This document shows positions 55,901 to 63,812 of a stretch of DNA of 64,000 nt, one piece after another. Made by a program: the position numbers and the translations under genes. Origin of the DNA: Siderastrea siderea (Eukaryota > Cnidaria > Anthozoa > Scleractinia > Rhizangiidae); NCBI GenBank assembly GCA_964030785.1, contig OZ034979.1, forward strand, positions 14,864,583 to 14,928,582, in the 5' to 3' direction. The notes below the pieces were generated by a model. That model was not told where the DNA came from. It did not search any database and was given only the letters and a program-made list of their open reading frames with translations. Within the stretch, counting starts at the first letter, position 1. Every line of letters begins with the position of its first letter.

Positions 55901-58689
55901 TGCTATGTTTTTATATCGCTTGAGTTCCTTTTTATTTCCACGAATTTTCGCATTTGCGAATCTTCGCAAGAGCAATTTTTCGTTAGACCTTTCAAAATAT
56001 CGCAAGATATTTACACAAAATGTGTGGTTCCAGAAAATATCCATACCCCCACCATGGAGGGAATTGGAAATTCCGGAGGGGTGGGGGGGTCAAAAGCCCA
56101 GGAAAATCCAGAGGAGAGGGGGGTTAAACGGATAAATTACTTTCCAGAGGGTCAACTTCGATTCATTCCGATGTAAGCTGCAGATAAAGTTCGAAAATTA
56201 CTATTTACCGAATTTGTAGATCTTTATTGTGGAATTAAATTAGTTTAACTGCTAAGTAAACACTTTTGTTAAACGTAAAACAGGTATTCTTTCTCCCAAA
56301 GGCGCTTTGGAAGCGATACTGGGCGGAAACGAAATAAACATCGTCGTTGCGTAGAAGTAGCCGCCATTACTCGTTACCAGTCTTCGAGAAGACAGCAACG
56401 TGTACCAGGAGTGGTTACATTTACTTATCGAGACCACGATCCTTCGACGAAACGCCTGCGTCGTCTAAAGAACCTAAATTTTAAGCTTGCCTTCGCGATT
56501 GACGTTAATTATAAGAGTTGTTTACGAAAAATCCTTCGTCCTTTTTAACTTCCCTATGTGGCAACTGGCAAGCGAAGCGCGATCTCACTGACTCGTAGAA
56601 GTCGTGTTTTACTAAGCTTAGCAACGAGAATATTTATCGCGAAGTACAAGTGTCGCCAAATACGTTTACGGGCTTTCTTGCTACTCTTGCACCTTCAAGT
56701 AACGGGCTCTTAACTGAGGGCTGGTATGCAGGGTAACGACTTTAGAGAACTCAATATTCGTTCTTCTTTCTATTTTGATCATTTCCCCTTAATTTTGTGT
56801 TGTGCGTTTTCTTTGTTCATGATCGCGTTCATGTTGAAGTAACGTTTATCAGCAACACTGCGTCTTTTCAAGCGAATTCTTCAATTAAAACGAACGTTTT
56901 ACATGCTTTTGTCAAGGTAATTTTACAGCTACCTAGTATATCTGTTTGACGTAGAGAAGAACAGTTTGGTATTGGTAAGATAATATGTTATGAGTAAGCT
57001 ATGACTATGTACGTTATTTTAAACGCTAAGAAGTAGTATAAACACGTCCTACGATAATCGGAACGGCTTAGCTTCACTTAAATTTGGATCAGTTGCTTCA
57101 TTTTTAGCACTCTCGCTTCTTGAACGAAACTTTCCAGAGGGGTTGGGGGGGTGTTTGACAAACTGTGGAAAATCCGGAGGGATGGGGGGGTTATAGCTTA
57201 CTTCAAAAAACGGAAAATCCGGGGAGGAGGGGGGTCCTAAGTGAAATTCCCTCCGTGGTGGGGGTATGGATATTTTCTGGAACCACACAATTTCACTTTG
57301 TGAACAAACTTTGTCCGTAATTTCAATTGACATTGCGCAAAAGTTTGCGCGAAATTTTGTGAGAACAGAGACCATAATTCATTGAATTTCGTTTGCATTA
57401 CTTTTGTACAATTATACTGTATTTAACAAGCAAGCTATCACTGTATAAGAAAATAATCCATTTGCTTTCTAACGTTAATGCAGGTTTAATTATTGATTTT
57501 GTTTCAGGTTTTCTGAAAATCCCTTTCAAGTAATGACAGTATACTCCTAGTTTCTTTTCAAGTGACAGCCGTGTTCATTCAGGAGCTGATTTATGTAGTT
57601 TCATTTCGATATTCACAATTACAAGTGTCTAATCAAATTATACTAGCTTTACAAGCTTTTGCATGCAAAATGTTTCAAAGACGTTACAATGAACACAAAT
57701 AATTCAGTCTTTTTCGGGTTCATTTCAACAAAATAATGTGATTTAGCGTAAACCAAAGAAAACACTGACAAAACTGGGCCTCAAACTGAAATATTTTTGT
57801 CCTCACTTATCCTATTATTAATTGTCACTGATTTTTGGATGAGGGTAAATCGTCTAGTCATGTGACCAATTTCTGCAGATGTTATTGTGTATAAATCCAA
57901 CAGCATTGTGTATTTTCATGTTTGAGATACAAAAACCTCACCGACAGATAGTTTACAGATAGATTCTTTAATAGCTAAAATTTCAAGTAAAGGATGGCAA
58001 AGACGCGAATTATGTTGATATCTTTGTTACTTTAGGCTCTATTCCTCTTTGTCTTTCAGCTTAGATCTCTCCCTCTAGAAAAAAGTAATCGTTTACTGAA
58101 ATTGTTTAAATGCATAACCACAGAATGGAGAAGGAAAAAGCAAAAACAGTGCAGCGACAAAATCACTTCCTTGATCTGTCTTCGTCATCTTGATCCAGAG
58201 ATACATGTAACACTCGGCCATTTTTAATGGAATTTGAAATGCGCCTACTTTTAATGAGTAGATATGGGTTTCTTTAATAGAATTCGACCTGATCCAGGTT
58301 TGTGAGTCTGGTCCGATCCAATCCGGGTTTTGTCAGTCCGATCCAGTCTGATTTTGTAAATAAATAATTAATAATTGTCCTTAGTTAATTATTACATGTA
58401 GTACATACACTGTAAATGCATTGAACTCCCATCCAAGACAGATCTAAGCATCCTCCTACATGTGTAGCTATTAGAGTTCATGCCAGCCACAACAAGACTG
58501 ACTCTCACCTACCTCTGAGTTCTTCATAATTTGCATACAATTTTGACCAATTTTAAAATAAATAAAGAAAATATTTACGTGACACAGAGAAGCCAAACTT
58601 GTCTGGGTAATCCTTCAAGAGACGATTCTTCAGTGTACTTTTACCACAACCACTTGGCCCAAACAGGACTAATGACCTTGCTCTGGTGA
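22805..58689 (-). CDS. GUK1: Guanylate kinase, seven exons, start exon not found
   Basis: Guanylate kinase transfers phosphate from ATP to GMP (and dGMP), giving GDP, in the cytosolic purine nucleotide pathway. Joined exons: 58579-58689, 47603-47644, 45949-46045, 43058-43121, 25516-25590, 24216-24300, 22805-22905. Every junction is GT-AG and the phases agree, giving 190 residues, close to the usual length of about 200. Visible motifs, numbered from the first whole codon: P-loop GPSGCGKST (10-18); GMP-site region [11 protein letters not shown] (36-46), with Ser36, Arg40, Arg43 and Glu46; Tyr52; Glu71 in DFIEW; NLYGTS (78-83); LLDIDMQ (98-104) with the expected Asp; lid region [14 protein letters not shown] (130-143); and C-terminal [11 protein letters not shown]. 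All GMP contacts known from the yeast and mammalian enzymes appear present, so the product should be active. The P-loop exon has no in-frame ATG before an upstream stop, so the initiator is in an earlier exon. The span is unusually long, from transposon-filled introns. Confidence 0.95.
24216..24300 (-). CDS. GUK1: Guanylate kinase lid exon
   Basis: An 85-nt exon reading [20 protein letters not shown] then IAAKELAY plus the first base of Ala. The [12 protein letters not shown] lid closes over ATP and supplies catalytic arginines. The acceptor is GTTCAG and the donor GTAAGA. Confidence 0.94.
25516..25590 (-). CDS. GUK1: Guanylate kinase exon, CORE strand
   Basis: A 75-nt phase-0 exon reading [20 protein letters not shown] then SIEEL. 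The [12 protein letters not shown] strand is typical of the family. The acceptor is TTCCACAG and the donor GTTTGT, a weaker but valid GT. It joins EEL to ERRLR of the next exon exactly as in other guanylate kinases. Confidence 0.9.
27285..27530 (-). repeat. Dispersed repeat, inverted copy of 36972-37195
   Basis: Shared stretches include CCAACCAGAATGC, TTTTAGCTTTTGGC and GCGGTGGAAT (as complement pairs). The copy near 36972 abuts the end of the TIR element. Confidence 0.65.
27856..28403 (-). mobile_element. hAT-type deletion derivative
   Basis: The ends CAGGCCCGTAACCAG and the complement of CTGGTTACGAGCCTG are inverted repeats, and both are flanked by TAGTT. The 548-bp body encodes on the minus strand the end of a hAT (ZMYM1-like) transposase, so a larger element has lost most of its gene. 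hAT elements normally make 8-bp duplications; only 5 bp match here, which weakens the boundary call. Confidence 0.6.
28069..28326 (-). pseudogene. hAT/ZMYM1-like transposase C-terminal remnant
   Basis: The frame contains [20 protein letters not shown], typical of the N-terminal half of these proteins, followed shortly by [20 protein letters not shown] and [13 protein letters not shown], typical of the very C-terminus. The catalytic middle is missing, so the two parts are joined by an internal deletion. It is not functional. Assignment is from recalled family motifs. Confidence 0.55.
28420..28554. repeat. CT-rich tandem repeat
   Basis: Units such as CCTCCTCCACAATTTTATTT recur with CTC expansions and end in a run of about ten C. 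It lies between the hAT remnant and the LINE. Confidence 0.85.
28880..29924 (+). pseudogene. LINE apurinic-type endonuclease
   Basis: It opens with [19 protein letters not shown] and continues in shifted frames with [14 protein letters not shown], the DNA-cutting motif region [33 protein letters not shown] (one stop) and [10 protein letters not shown]. These are the conserved blocks of the endonuclease that nicks target DNA for retrotransposition. Several stops and frameshifts make it inactive. Confidence 0.8.
29929..32165. mobile_element. TTAA-flanked insertion inside the LINE
   Basis: TTAA at 29925-29928 and 32166-32169 bounds 2237 bp. The ends share only short inverted similarity (CCGGCC / GGCTGG). 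Removing it and one TTAA joins SPLGIL to [15 protein letters not shown] in one LINE frame, strong evidence for a precise insertion. No transposase was seen. TTAA duplication is typical of piggyBac and Kolobok elements. A second TTAA element lies within. Confidence 0.7.
31342..32095. mobile_element. Nested TTAA element, 754 bp
   Basis: TTAA flanks both ends (31338-31341, 32096-32099). The termini GGTGGCCGAACACAGTTT and the complement of AAACTGTGTTCAGACACC are 18-bp inverted repeats with three mismatches. It is probably a non-autonomous TTAA-specific (piggyBac- or Kolobok-type) element. Confidence 0.72.
32170..33141 (+). pseudogene. LINE reverse transcriptase
   Basis: The frame from 32482 reads [32 protein letters not shown] and [17 protein letters not shown], then motif A as [25 protein letters not shown] and the catalytic box FADD. 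In motif A the position expected to be the catalytic Asp (usual form FIDFxKAFD) is Val, so activity would be lost even without the stops. The region 32170-32480 gives the N-terminal part ([29 protein letters not shown]) with frameshifts. Confidence 0.85.
33212..33613 (+). pseudogene. LINE C-terminal region
   Basis: It reads [20 protein letters not shown] then [19 protein letters not shown], the zinc-knuckle-like tail common to this LINE type. After TWTPE it shifts frame; the other frame gives [11 protein letters not shown] and the usual final ALCATW-like block. A related 3' end occurs at 45610-45780. Confidence 0.8.
33625..33800 (+). repeat. 10-bp minisatellite GAGCTACAAT
   Basis: About 17 imperfect units, mainly GAGCTACAAT with variants such as GATCTACAAT. 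The complement recurs at 35268-35495. Confidence 0.9.
35268..35495 (-). repeat. 10-bp minisatellite, inverted copy
   Basis: Units of ATTGTAGCTC and ATTGTAGGTC, the complement of 33625-33800, with a somewhat larger copy number. Confidence 0.9.
35680..36968. mobile_element. TIR element, TGTGTGGTTCCAG family, copy 1
   Basis: The ends are TGTGTGGTTCCAGAAAATAT and its complement, each followed inward by C-rich or G-rich blocks with repeated GGAATTTCC. Length is 1289 bp. The interior (about 35990-36560) is similar to 53625-54150 of copy 2. No transposase frame was seen. Confidence 0.75.
36972..37195 (+). repeat. Dispersed repeat copy
   Basis: It matches the complement of 27285-27530 in order: ACCAACCAGAATGC, GCCAAAAGCTAAAAATAGA, ATGAGATCAAGACAAT, TTCCACCGCAAACTAATGAG. 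Confidence 0.65.
37562..37622. repeat. 61-nt palindrome in the left arm
   Basis: GTACTCTACTGCGGAGCTCC then GTACCGCTA, a 3-nt centre, and the complement with one mismatch. The right arm has only half of it (about 41546-41572), next to the inserted TA-flanked element. Confidence 0.92.
39011..39420. repeat. 19-20 bp minisatellite
   Basis: About 20 diverged units of GTCAGTTGTGCATTACTCG. The long cysteine-rich frames across it are repeat artefacts. Confidence 0.9.
40116..41543. mobile_element. TA-flanked element nested in MULE-like arm
   Basis: TA lies at both borders (40114-40115, 41544-41545). The termini CAGTATGTTGCCCAGTTTTC and the complement of ...GAAAACTGGGCAACACACTG are about 24-bp inverted repeats with one mismatch. 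CAGTTTTCGTAC recurs below the ends and internally (near 40145, 40547, 41324, 41345, 41521). TA duplication and a CAGT start fit the Tc1/mariner-pogo group. There is no transposase, so it is non-autonomous. Confidence 0.75.
43058..43121 (-). CDS. GUK1: Guanylate kinase exon with DIDMQ
   Basis: A 64-nt exon reading [20 protein letters not shown] then Q, ending in phase 0 before the donor GTATTAAG. It contains the conserved Asp at the end of the central strand. The acceptor is TTGCAG. Confidence 0.94.
43184..43273 (-). repeat. tRNA-like sequence (SINE head or pseudogene)
   Basis: The minus strand starts TGGCTTGAGAGCTCATTTGC, has a B-box-like GGTCCTGGGTTCCAGTAC, and its ends pair (TGGCTTGAGA / TCTCAAGCCA). 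No clean anticodon stem was found, so it is unlikely to be a working tRNA gene. Confidence 0.5.
43447..43515 (-). repeat. tRNA-like sequence, minus strand
   Basis: It reads GCTCAATTGGTTAGAGCACT (A-box region), GCACTGGTATCGCAGTGG (anticodon arm) and GATTTGAATCC (B box), followed by a T run. It resembles tRNA-derived heads common in cnidarian DNA. The acceptor stem is incomplete. Confidence 0.5.
43550..43580 (+). repeat. tRNA-like fragment, plus strand
   Basis: GGCTTGTTAGCTCAATTGG then TTAGAGTGCT is the 5' half of the same tRNA-like sequence, facing away from 43447-43515. Together they form a stem with GCTCAATTGGTTAGAG. Confidence 0.5.
44060..44125 (-). mobile_element. SINE fragment
   Basis: The minus strand reads GGACTAGCATCCCGTCCAG then CTTCATGCTAC, the same body as the SINE at 20866. 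Only this piece remains. Confidence 0.6.
45216..45784 (+). mobile_element. Internally deleted LINE with 13-bp TSD
   Basis: The 5' part (45216-45590) matches the LINE at 28555 and ends in [11 protein letters not shown], the start of the endonuclease. It then jumps directly to the LINE 3' end ([20 protein letters not shown], then [19 protein letters not shown]). The same 13 bp, ATCATCAAAACTG, lies at 45203-45215 and 45785-45797, showing it inserted as a unit of 569 bp. It depends on enzymes made elsewhere. Confidence 0.82.
45949..46045 (-). CDS. GUK1: Guanylate kinase exon, GMP-binding domain
   Basis: A 97-nt exon reading [16 protein letters not shown] then [15 protein letters not shown]. It supplies Tyr52, Glu71 and Tyr80 of the GMP site. 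The following Ser is split: AG here and C in the next exon. The donor is GTAAGT. Confidence 0.94.
47603..47644 (-). CDS. GUK1: Guanylate kinase GMP-binding exon
   Basis: A 42-nt microexon encoding [13 protein letters not shown]. The His before it and the Glu after it are split across introns. It carries the two arginines and the glutamate that contact GMP in known guanylate kinases. Acceptor TTTTAG and donor GTAATG are canonical. It is far too short to be seen as an open frame and was recognised by motif and phase. Confidence 0.92.
48152..49001. mobile_element. GCGTTTATT-type TIR element, copy 1
   Basis: The ends TACCATATTTTCTCGATTAA and the complement of TTAATCGAGAAGTTACGGTA are inverted. 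Several GGCGTTTATTCG units lie inside each end in both orientations. Length is 850 bp; no transposase was recognised. Confidence 0.7.
51850..54558. mobile_element. TIR element, same family, copy 2 (interrupted)
   Basis: The left end TGGTTGATTCCAGTAAATAT and right end complement TGGGTGGTTTTAGAAAATAT are diverged forms of the family terminus, with C-rich blocks carrying GGAATTCC. The interior 53625-54150 (GGTGCCGGGGGTTGCCGTGA, then AATTTGCGTG) matches copy 1. A 0.9-kb element at 52598-53495 sits inside. Confidence 0.65.
52598..53495. mobile_element. Nested TIR element, 0.9 kb
   Basis: The ends TGGTCAATTCCAGCTGCACC and the complement of GGGCACAGCTGGAATTGACTG are inverted repeats, followed by C/G-rich blocks and a 17-G run (53453-53469). 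ATGCAT flanks both ends and may be a 6-bp duplication, though it is self-complementary and could belong to the repeat. Confidence 0.62.
56021..57289. mobile_element. TIR element, TGTGTGGTTCCAG family, copy 3
   Basis: The termini are TGTGTGGTTCCAGAAAATAT and its exact complement, 1269 bp apart, with the same C-rich/G-rich subterminal blocks. The interior shows no obvious similarity to copies 1 and 2. Confidence 0.75.
58579..58689 (-). CDS. GUK1: Guanylate kinase P-loop exon
   Basis: This 111-nt exon reads [18 protein letters not shown] at its start and ends in GFSVS. It begins in phase 2 after an AG acceptor and ends with one base of a split His codon before the donor GTAAAT. It holds the Walker A loop that binds ATP phosphates. 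An in-frame TGA lies in the preceding intron with no ATG between, so this is not the first coding exon. Confidence 0.93.
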
Positions 58690-61680
58690 CTATGAGGAAC
58701 AAAATGCACTTTCAGTAACATTGAAGTCAACAAATTAAAGTCCAAAGGAACTACCTTGGTATTGCAGCCCATGAGTATCAAAAGTAGGAGGGCCTGGACC
58801 AATGCCAATTTAAGAGACAGTCTTAATTTTTGTTAGAACTTAGTGGAGTGATCATGTGTAGCGAGTTACATATGTAGGAATACATGACTTTGAGAACTTA
58901 ACTGATTTTAAGTTACATTTGACCTTTATCTTAGCTTTTGGCAAATGAAAAACAAGTTATTATTTTGAAGGGCCCTACAAAATGTGGAAGGATGGTTTTT
59001 CTATTTTGAAATATAGACTGATCTTCTTTCATTCCAGAGATGGGCAAGTTTTTGTCTTATGCAAATAAGAAAATTGATGATGTCACAAGTGGCTACAACA
59101 TAAAAGACAAATCACAAAATCTAGAGATCGTACAGCAACACATTTGGCTCCAGTCTCATTCTCCTTTAAACCAAATACATAATACCATTTTTGACTCTTT
59201 AACAAGAAGGAGTCTCTCAAAAACAAATAAGGAATGGAGGATGTTTGTAAAACTCAGACAAGGGGAATGCCATTCCTGTATGAAAGAGATCTGGAAACAA
59301 AATTGTTGTCATGGCAACATCACAGTATTCTCGAGGTACGATACTCCAGTTTTTCCAGACATTTATTCTTGATTTTGTGATACGCATAACCTCTTATGAC
59401 ATTATCAGTTGTCTAATTTGCATGATACAAAACTTGAATATCTCTGGAACAAGAGAAGACATTACAAAAAAGAAAACACCATTCATTTTGAAAGGCTTTT
59501 CAAATATGTGTCACTTGTTTTTCACTTCACGGGACTGGCTTCAATTTCACCAAGTATTCTAAGCACTTCAATTTAATTCAATCAGTGTATTCAAACTTTA
59601 TTTAACTTTTCCAAATAGCTTACTATAAAATATATAATAAACTATTGACTTAATTGCACCAAGTTTGCTTTTTAAAAAACGGGTCTATTATATTTGGGTA
59701 AGTTTCTTCTGGATTCCTAAAAGCAATTTACAATTGTGCTCTATTGTAACACATTATTTAAAGAATTTTGTTGAGAAACAGGTGAATTTAAAGAAAGTGC
59801 TGATTGCAAACAGCAAGTTTGCATGCTGGGTTAATGCATGTGAGAGTTCACCTTGAAAAAGATGAACAGAAAACCATCTTTGCTTTATGAGACTCTCACT
59901 CTCTGAGGGGCTTATTTAATTCTGGGTTTCATTAAGGAGGGAGCTTCTTAGAAGTGGGTTTTAATAATAGAGGGAGGCTCATTGAATATATCTACTTGCG
60001 CTCTTTGGATATTAGGTGATGATAGCCAACTCGGTGCCACATTCCTTGTTACCTCTGGTATGTGTAAAGTTTTATTGTTTCTCGTGACCTTTATATTTTC
60101 AAATTGATTTGTTTGTTTTTACAAAAGGCTATTTTGATTTTCAATTTGACTAAATCATTACAAATTTGAGAAAACATGCTTGCTTTTGCAAGGGGATTCC
60201 TGAGAGAGTGTACCAGGTCTAACCATTATGTCGTTAAAGCAACTTTGCTTTTTACTAATTTTGCCAGACTTGGCAGGGCAAAAAACGTCCACTTGTCTGC
60301 CCGTCCAAGACGAGTACTCTGTTATCTCAGACAAGTGGATTTCCAAAAACACTTGTCCCACGGGATGAGTAGAATTTGCCACAAAAAAATCTTTTCTACT
60401 GAATTCTGAGTTTCCTAAGCATCTCCGATTTTTGTAAACTAACTTGGAATGAGTTTCCCGATTTTAGGGGTTTTTTTCACACAAAGTTACCCGTTTGTGC
60501 CCCCCGTTTTCCGAGAATTTTTGGCACTGTTGTTTCGGTAAGACTGGGATCTACATTTAATATATGGAAAACAAACTTACATGATAGTAAATGGTGACCT
60601 CGTTTGAGAAGAGGTTGAGTAGAGTGGCTTCCACCAGTGACAATGAAGCCAATGACAGTACTTGTTTTACATTAATACTTGAACGAGGCAATTAGCATTG
60701 TGGCAAGAGTAGCGTAGTTGTGGTAAGTTTTGTGATTGAAGAAGTAATAAAACCTTTAATGTTTCTTCTTTGTTGGCCTCAAAGTTTAATTTAAACAATG
60801 TGAAACACTCCACACCATTCTGCATAGTATTAAAAAGGTGCTGAAGCAAGATGCTGTGACAGCTTCATTGCCATGCAACTCACCTAAAAAATGCACTGTG
60901 ACTTATTTAAATAAATGTTTCATCTTAGATAATGCAATTTGAATGCCTCAGAGAAGAGCAGTAAGTTTTGAGTCGTTTTTTGTACATAAAGGAGCCACGT
61001 GCGTGAGATCAGATGTGTGCATGAAATGTTGTTGTATTAAAAAGTGTAAGGAACAACTGAAATTGGAATAACTGTTGAAATATACACTTAAGATTTGGTG
61101 CAAAACAAATTATACAGTGGTTTATAATGATATTAAGTTGTTTAATAATTTTTTTTTGACTTTCGGACAACCAACATCTGAATGCTACTTGTCCAATGGA
61201 CAAGCGGAATTAAAAAAAGTTTTTGCCCTGCTTGGACAATGTGCTTGTCTTTATCGAGAATTACGTTTGTATGATCACCGCTTAGGCACAATAGTAAATA
61301 TTTCATTGTCTCAGTATCTAGAAACATTCTCAGTCATGGGCAAATTTAACAAATTCAACTTTTGAGTTAAATTTTCAACAAAATTAAATATTCAAAGCAA
61401 TAAGATAATTAAGCTGAGACATCAGTTTTTAAACATTACATGTATGTTATCTAGCAATGCTTTCAATTATCAGCCCAACAAGATATACGAGAAAGAGAGT
61501 TACATGAGAAAAAGTTGTGAGAAGAGCGAAGAAAAGAGAAAGAAAGTTACAGAATCAGAACAAACTTCACAGTTGATAACAGAAGTCTCCTTGCAGGAAA
61601 ACATTACTTTTTTCATAGAAAAAAAAACAAACAAAAAGAAAACAAGCAAGCGAAACGACATCTCCAGTTTGTGGGAAGGT
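58690..61680. other. Upstream of the P-loop exon
   Basis: No start exon was identified. A minus-strand segment ending at a strong donor (T, then GTAAGT, boundary 60581) has the phase needed to splice to 58689 and is open for 91 nt, but it has no ATG in frame. The 59040-59372 plus frame contains TGATGTCA/TGACATCA-type repeat sequence and no domain. Confidence 0.35.
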
Positions 61681-62803
61681 TACCGTATTAACTTGATGAA
61701 ACGCTGCAGTGTTTATTAAATTTTTAGCGTTTCCAATGTGGCGTTTATTCAAGCGCGGTGTTTATTTGAAGGCAGCATTTATTTCAAAACCATTTTTCTT
61801 AAATCATTGACAACAATTATCCAATAACGGTAAATCATTTGTAAATATTATATACAACAGAAACATGTTTAAGGAGGGTCGAAAGGTAGCCTATACAGGA
61901 CATAGCTAGAACGGACGCGTCAGCTGAGTAAATGCAAATTTCTATTAGAAGTTGCACGCGCAAAGCACTGGAAGTTAAAATGACGTGTAAAATCGCACAA
62001 ACTGGAAATAAAACGTGCACAAAACATTTGTTTTAATCTCAAAATTTTGCTCGGTGACCCATCCTGATTTTTTGCATGAATGTAACATTAACTGTGCCAA
62101 TTCAAATAGAAACGTTTGCAGGAAAGTTATTCAGTAAAATTTTTTTGTAATTAAAAAATGACTTTTTCGATATATCTTAACTTCTAAGTTGAATAATTTT
62201 TTGCCATACCTTCAGAGAAATTAAACAACTTAGGGAGCTTTCCAAAAATGCAATAAGAAGGGTAGGTCACCGACTTAGTTTTTCAGATAAGTGGCAAAAA
62301 CTGAAATTTGGAGGTCCTTTTTGTGGACCTTTAGTGTTGCCATGGTGACGGTTATGACGTCACAAACAGCCTCAAAGTGCTGCCCGACAAAAGAGTTGTC
62401 AAGATATTTATAGTTTACCCACATGGTCAGAAATATTTCTTTGTAATCTTTCCTCATTTCAAAAGGATTATAACAAGTAAAAAACCTTTCTAGCCACCTA
62501 AAAGTTCCAATGTCTCGCTCTTTTGCTGAGATAGAATCGTAATTGTCTGCCGAAGCACAGGAACACGATATTAACGCCATTGCCGACCGGTGTTTATAGA
62601 AACGAAACAGGACGAGAAATTTCCAAAGATGGTGTAGTTTACCAAGTTGTACCGTACTTGTTATTTTTTTCTTATAATCCTCGAATAAACGTCGGATTCT
62701 TCTGATTTGGTGTGGCGTTTATTCGACGGCGACGATTATTGGGAATTTTGCTTCCATCTGCGGCGTTTATTGGAGGGCGGCGTTTAATCGAGTAAATATA
62801 GTA
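61681..62803. mobile_element. GCGTTTATT-type TIR element, copy 2
   Basis: Left end TACCGTATTAACTTGATGAA and right-end complement TACTATATTTACTCGATTAA are related to copy 1, with diverged GCGTTTATT units near both ends. A 101-residue minus frame at 62275-62580 has no recognised domain. Confidence 0.6.
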
Positions 62804-63195
62804 TTGTGCGAAACCCCAAGCGGCCATCCCATCGATAAAGTGAGCCCGTGGTACGGACCGGCGAATCATGGAACACGGAAAAATAAGAAATTATACCAAA
62901 GAGAAGGCAAAGGGGGCCACCTTTGGAATGCTGAACAACCTGAAATTTCTAAGCTTATCGCTTACTAGATGCTTTTTTTAAGCTTACAAGCGTAAGCCAG
63001 CTTCAGATTCAAGTTTGAATATATTAACTTGTTTTACGCTCACAAGTTCTAACGATTACCTGACATGTCAAATGTTATGAGTACTGAAGAAGTGCCAAAA
63101 CGTGCCAGCCGTCCAGCCACCCTTGTTTTCTTTCTTCTCGGTATAATTTTAGGTTTTAAAAGACTACACAAACTAACAGACTCTCCTTGAATTAT

Positions 63196-63479
63196 TCAAC
63201 CTCGTCCCCAGGGTCTTCTCGCTTTTCAAAATGGCGGCGGCTCGGGAGAAGACCCTGGCACACAGCAGATGACGTGTCTCCAACGAGGATGGAGATGTTT
63301 TCAAAATGGCGGCTACGGCGAAAAGGGTGAGAAGAACTGGGTACGAGATGTGGCTAAGGTGAAGATGAACAAAATGGCGGAAAAAGCTGAAGTTCAGTTC
63401 AAGAAAAAATAGGAAAAACAGACACGTTTTGCGTGTAAGAGTCTTAGGAATACGGCAAAGTGTGAGAGGTCTTGTTTTT
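63196..63479 (+). repeat. Solo arm of the MULE-like family
   Basis: It starts CAACCTCGTCCCCAGGGTCT and follows the 37231 arm through the AAAATGGCGG blocks to GTGAGAGGTCTTGTTTTTG, then diverges. The partner arm is not in the window. Confidence 0.8.
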
Positions 63480-63783
63480 GACAAATCGGTCCTTGTAACT
63501 CGACTTGGCCTCAGTGCTTGTTAGTTGAAAAATATTAAAAATGATTCGCTGTAGACCCACTTCTTCCGTTAAGTGGGTCTGTCAAGGAAATAATTTGAAC
63601 CGGTGTCATCCAGCGGGGGGGGGGAAAACAACTTCCCATACATTCTCTTAAATGCCTCGTACGCGTGCGCAGATGTTGCATGTTCCAACGAACTTTAAAC
63701 CAACGAACTCGGCATTCTCGTTCTCAGAGCCTACGATCTGTTCTGTCAGCGGTGGGATCGTAGGGCTCTGGTATCAGCCATTG

Positions 63784-63812
63784 CCGGATGTCGTGAATTT
63801 CACGACATCCGG
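63784..63812. repeat. Perfect 29-nt palindrome
   Basis: CCGGATGTCGTGAA and its exact complement around one central T. A second hairpin, CAGAGCC.TACGATC with its complement, lies just upstream (63726-63770). Confidence 0.9.

Noticed and set aside
59040..59372. 110-residue plus-strand frame
   Set aside because: No domain was recognised. The sequence contains dispersed TGATGTCA-type repeat pieces and lies in noncoding DNA upstream of the P-loop exon.
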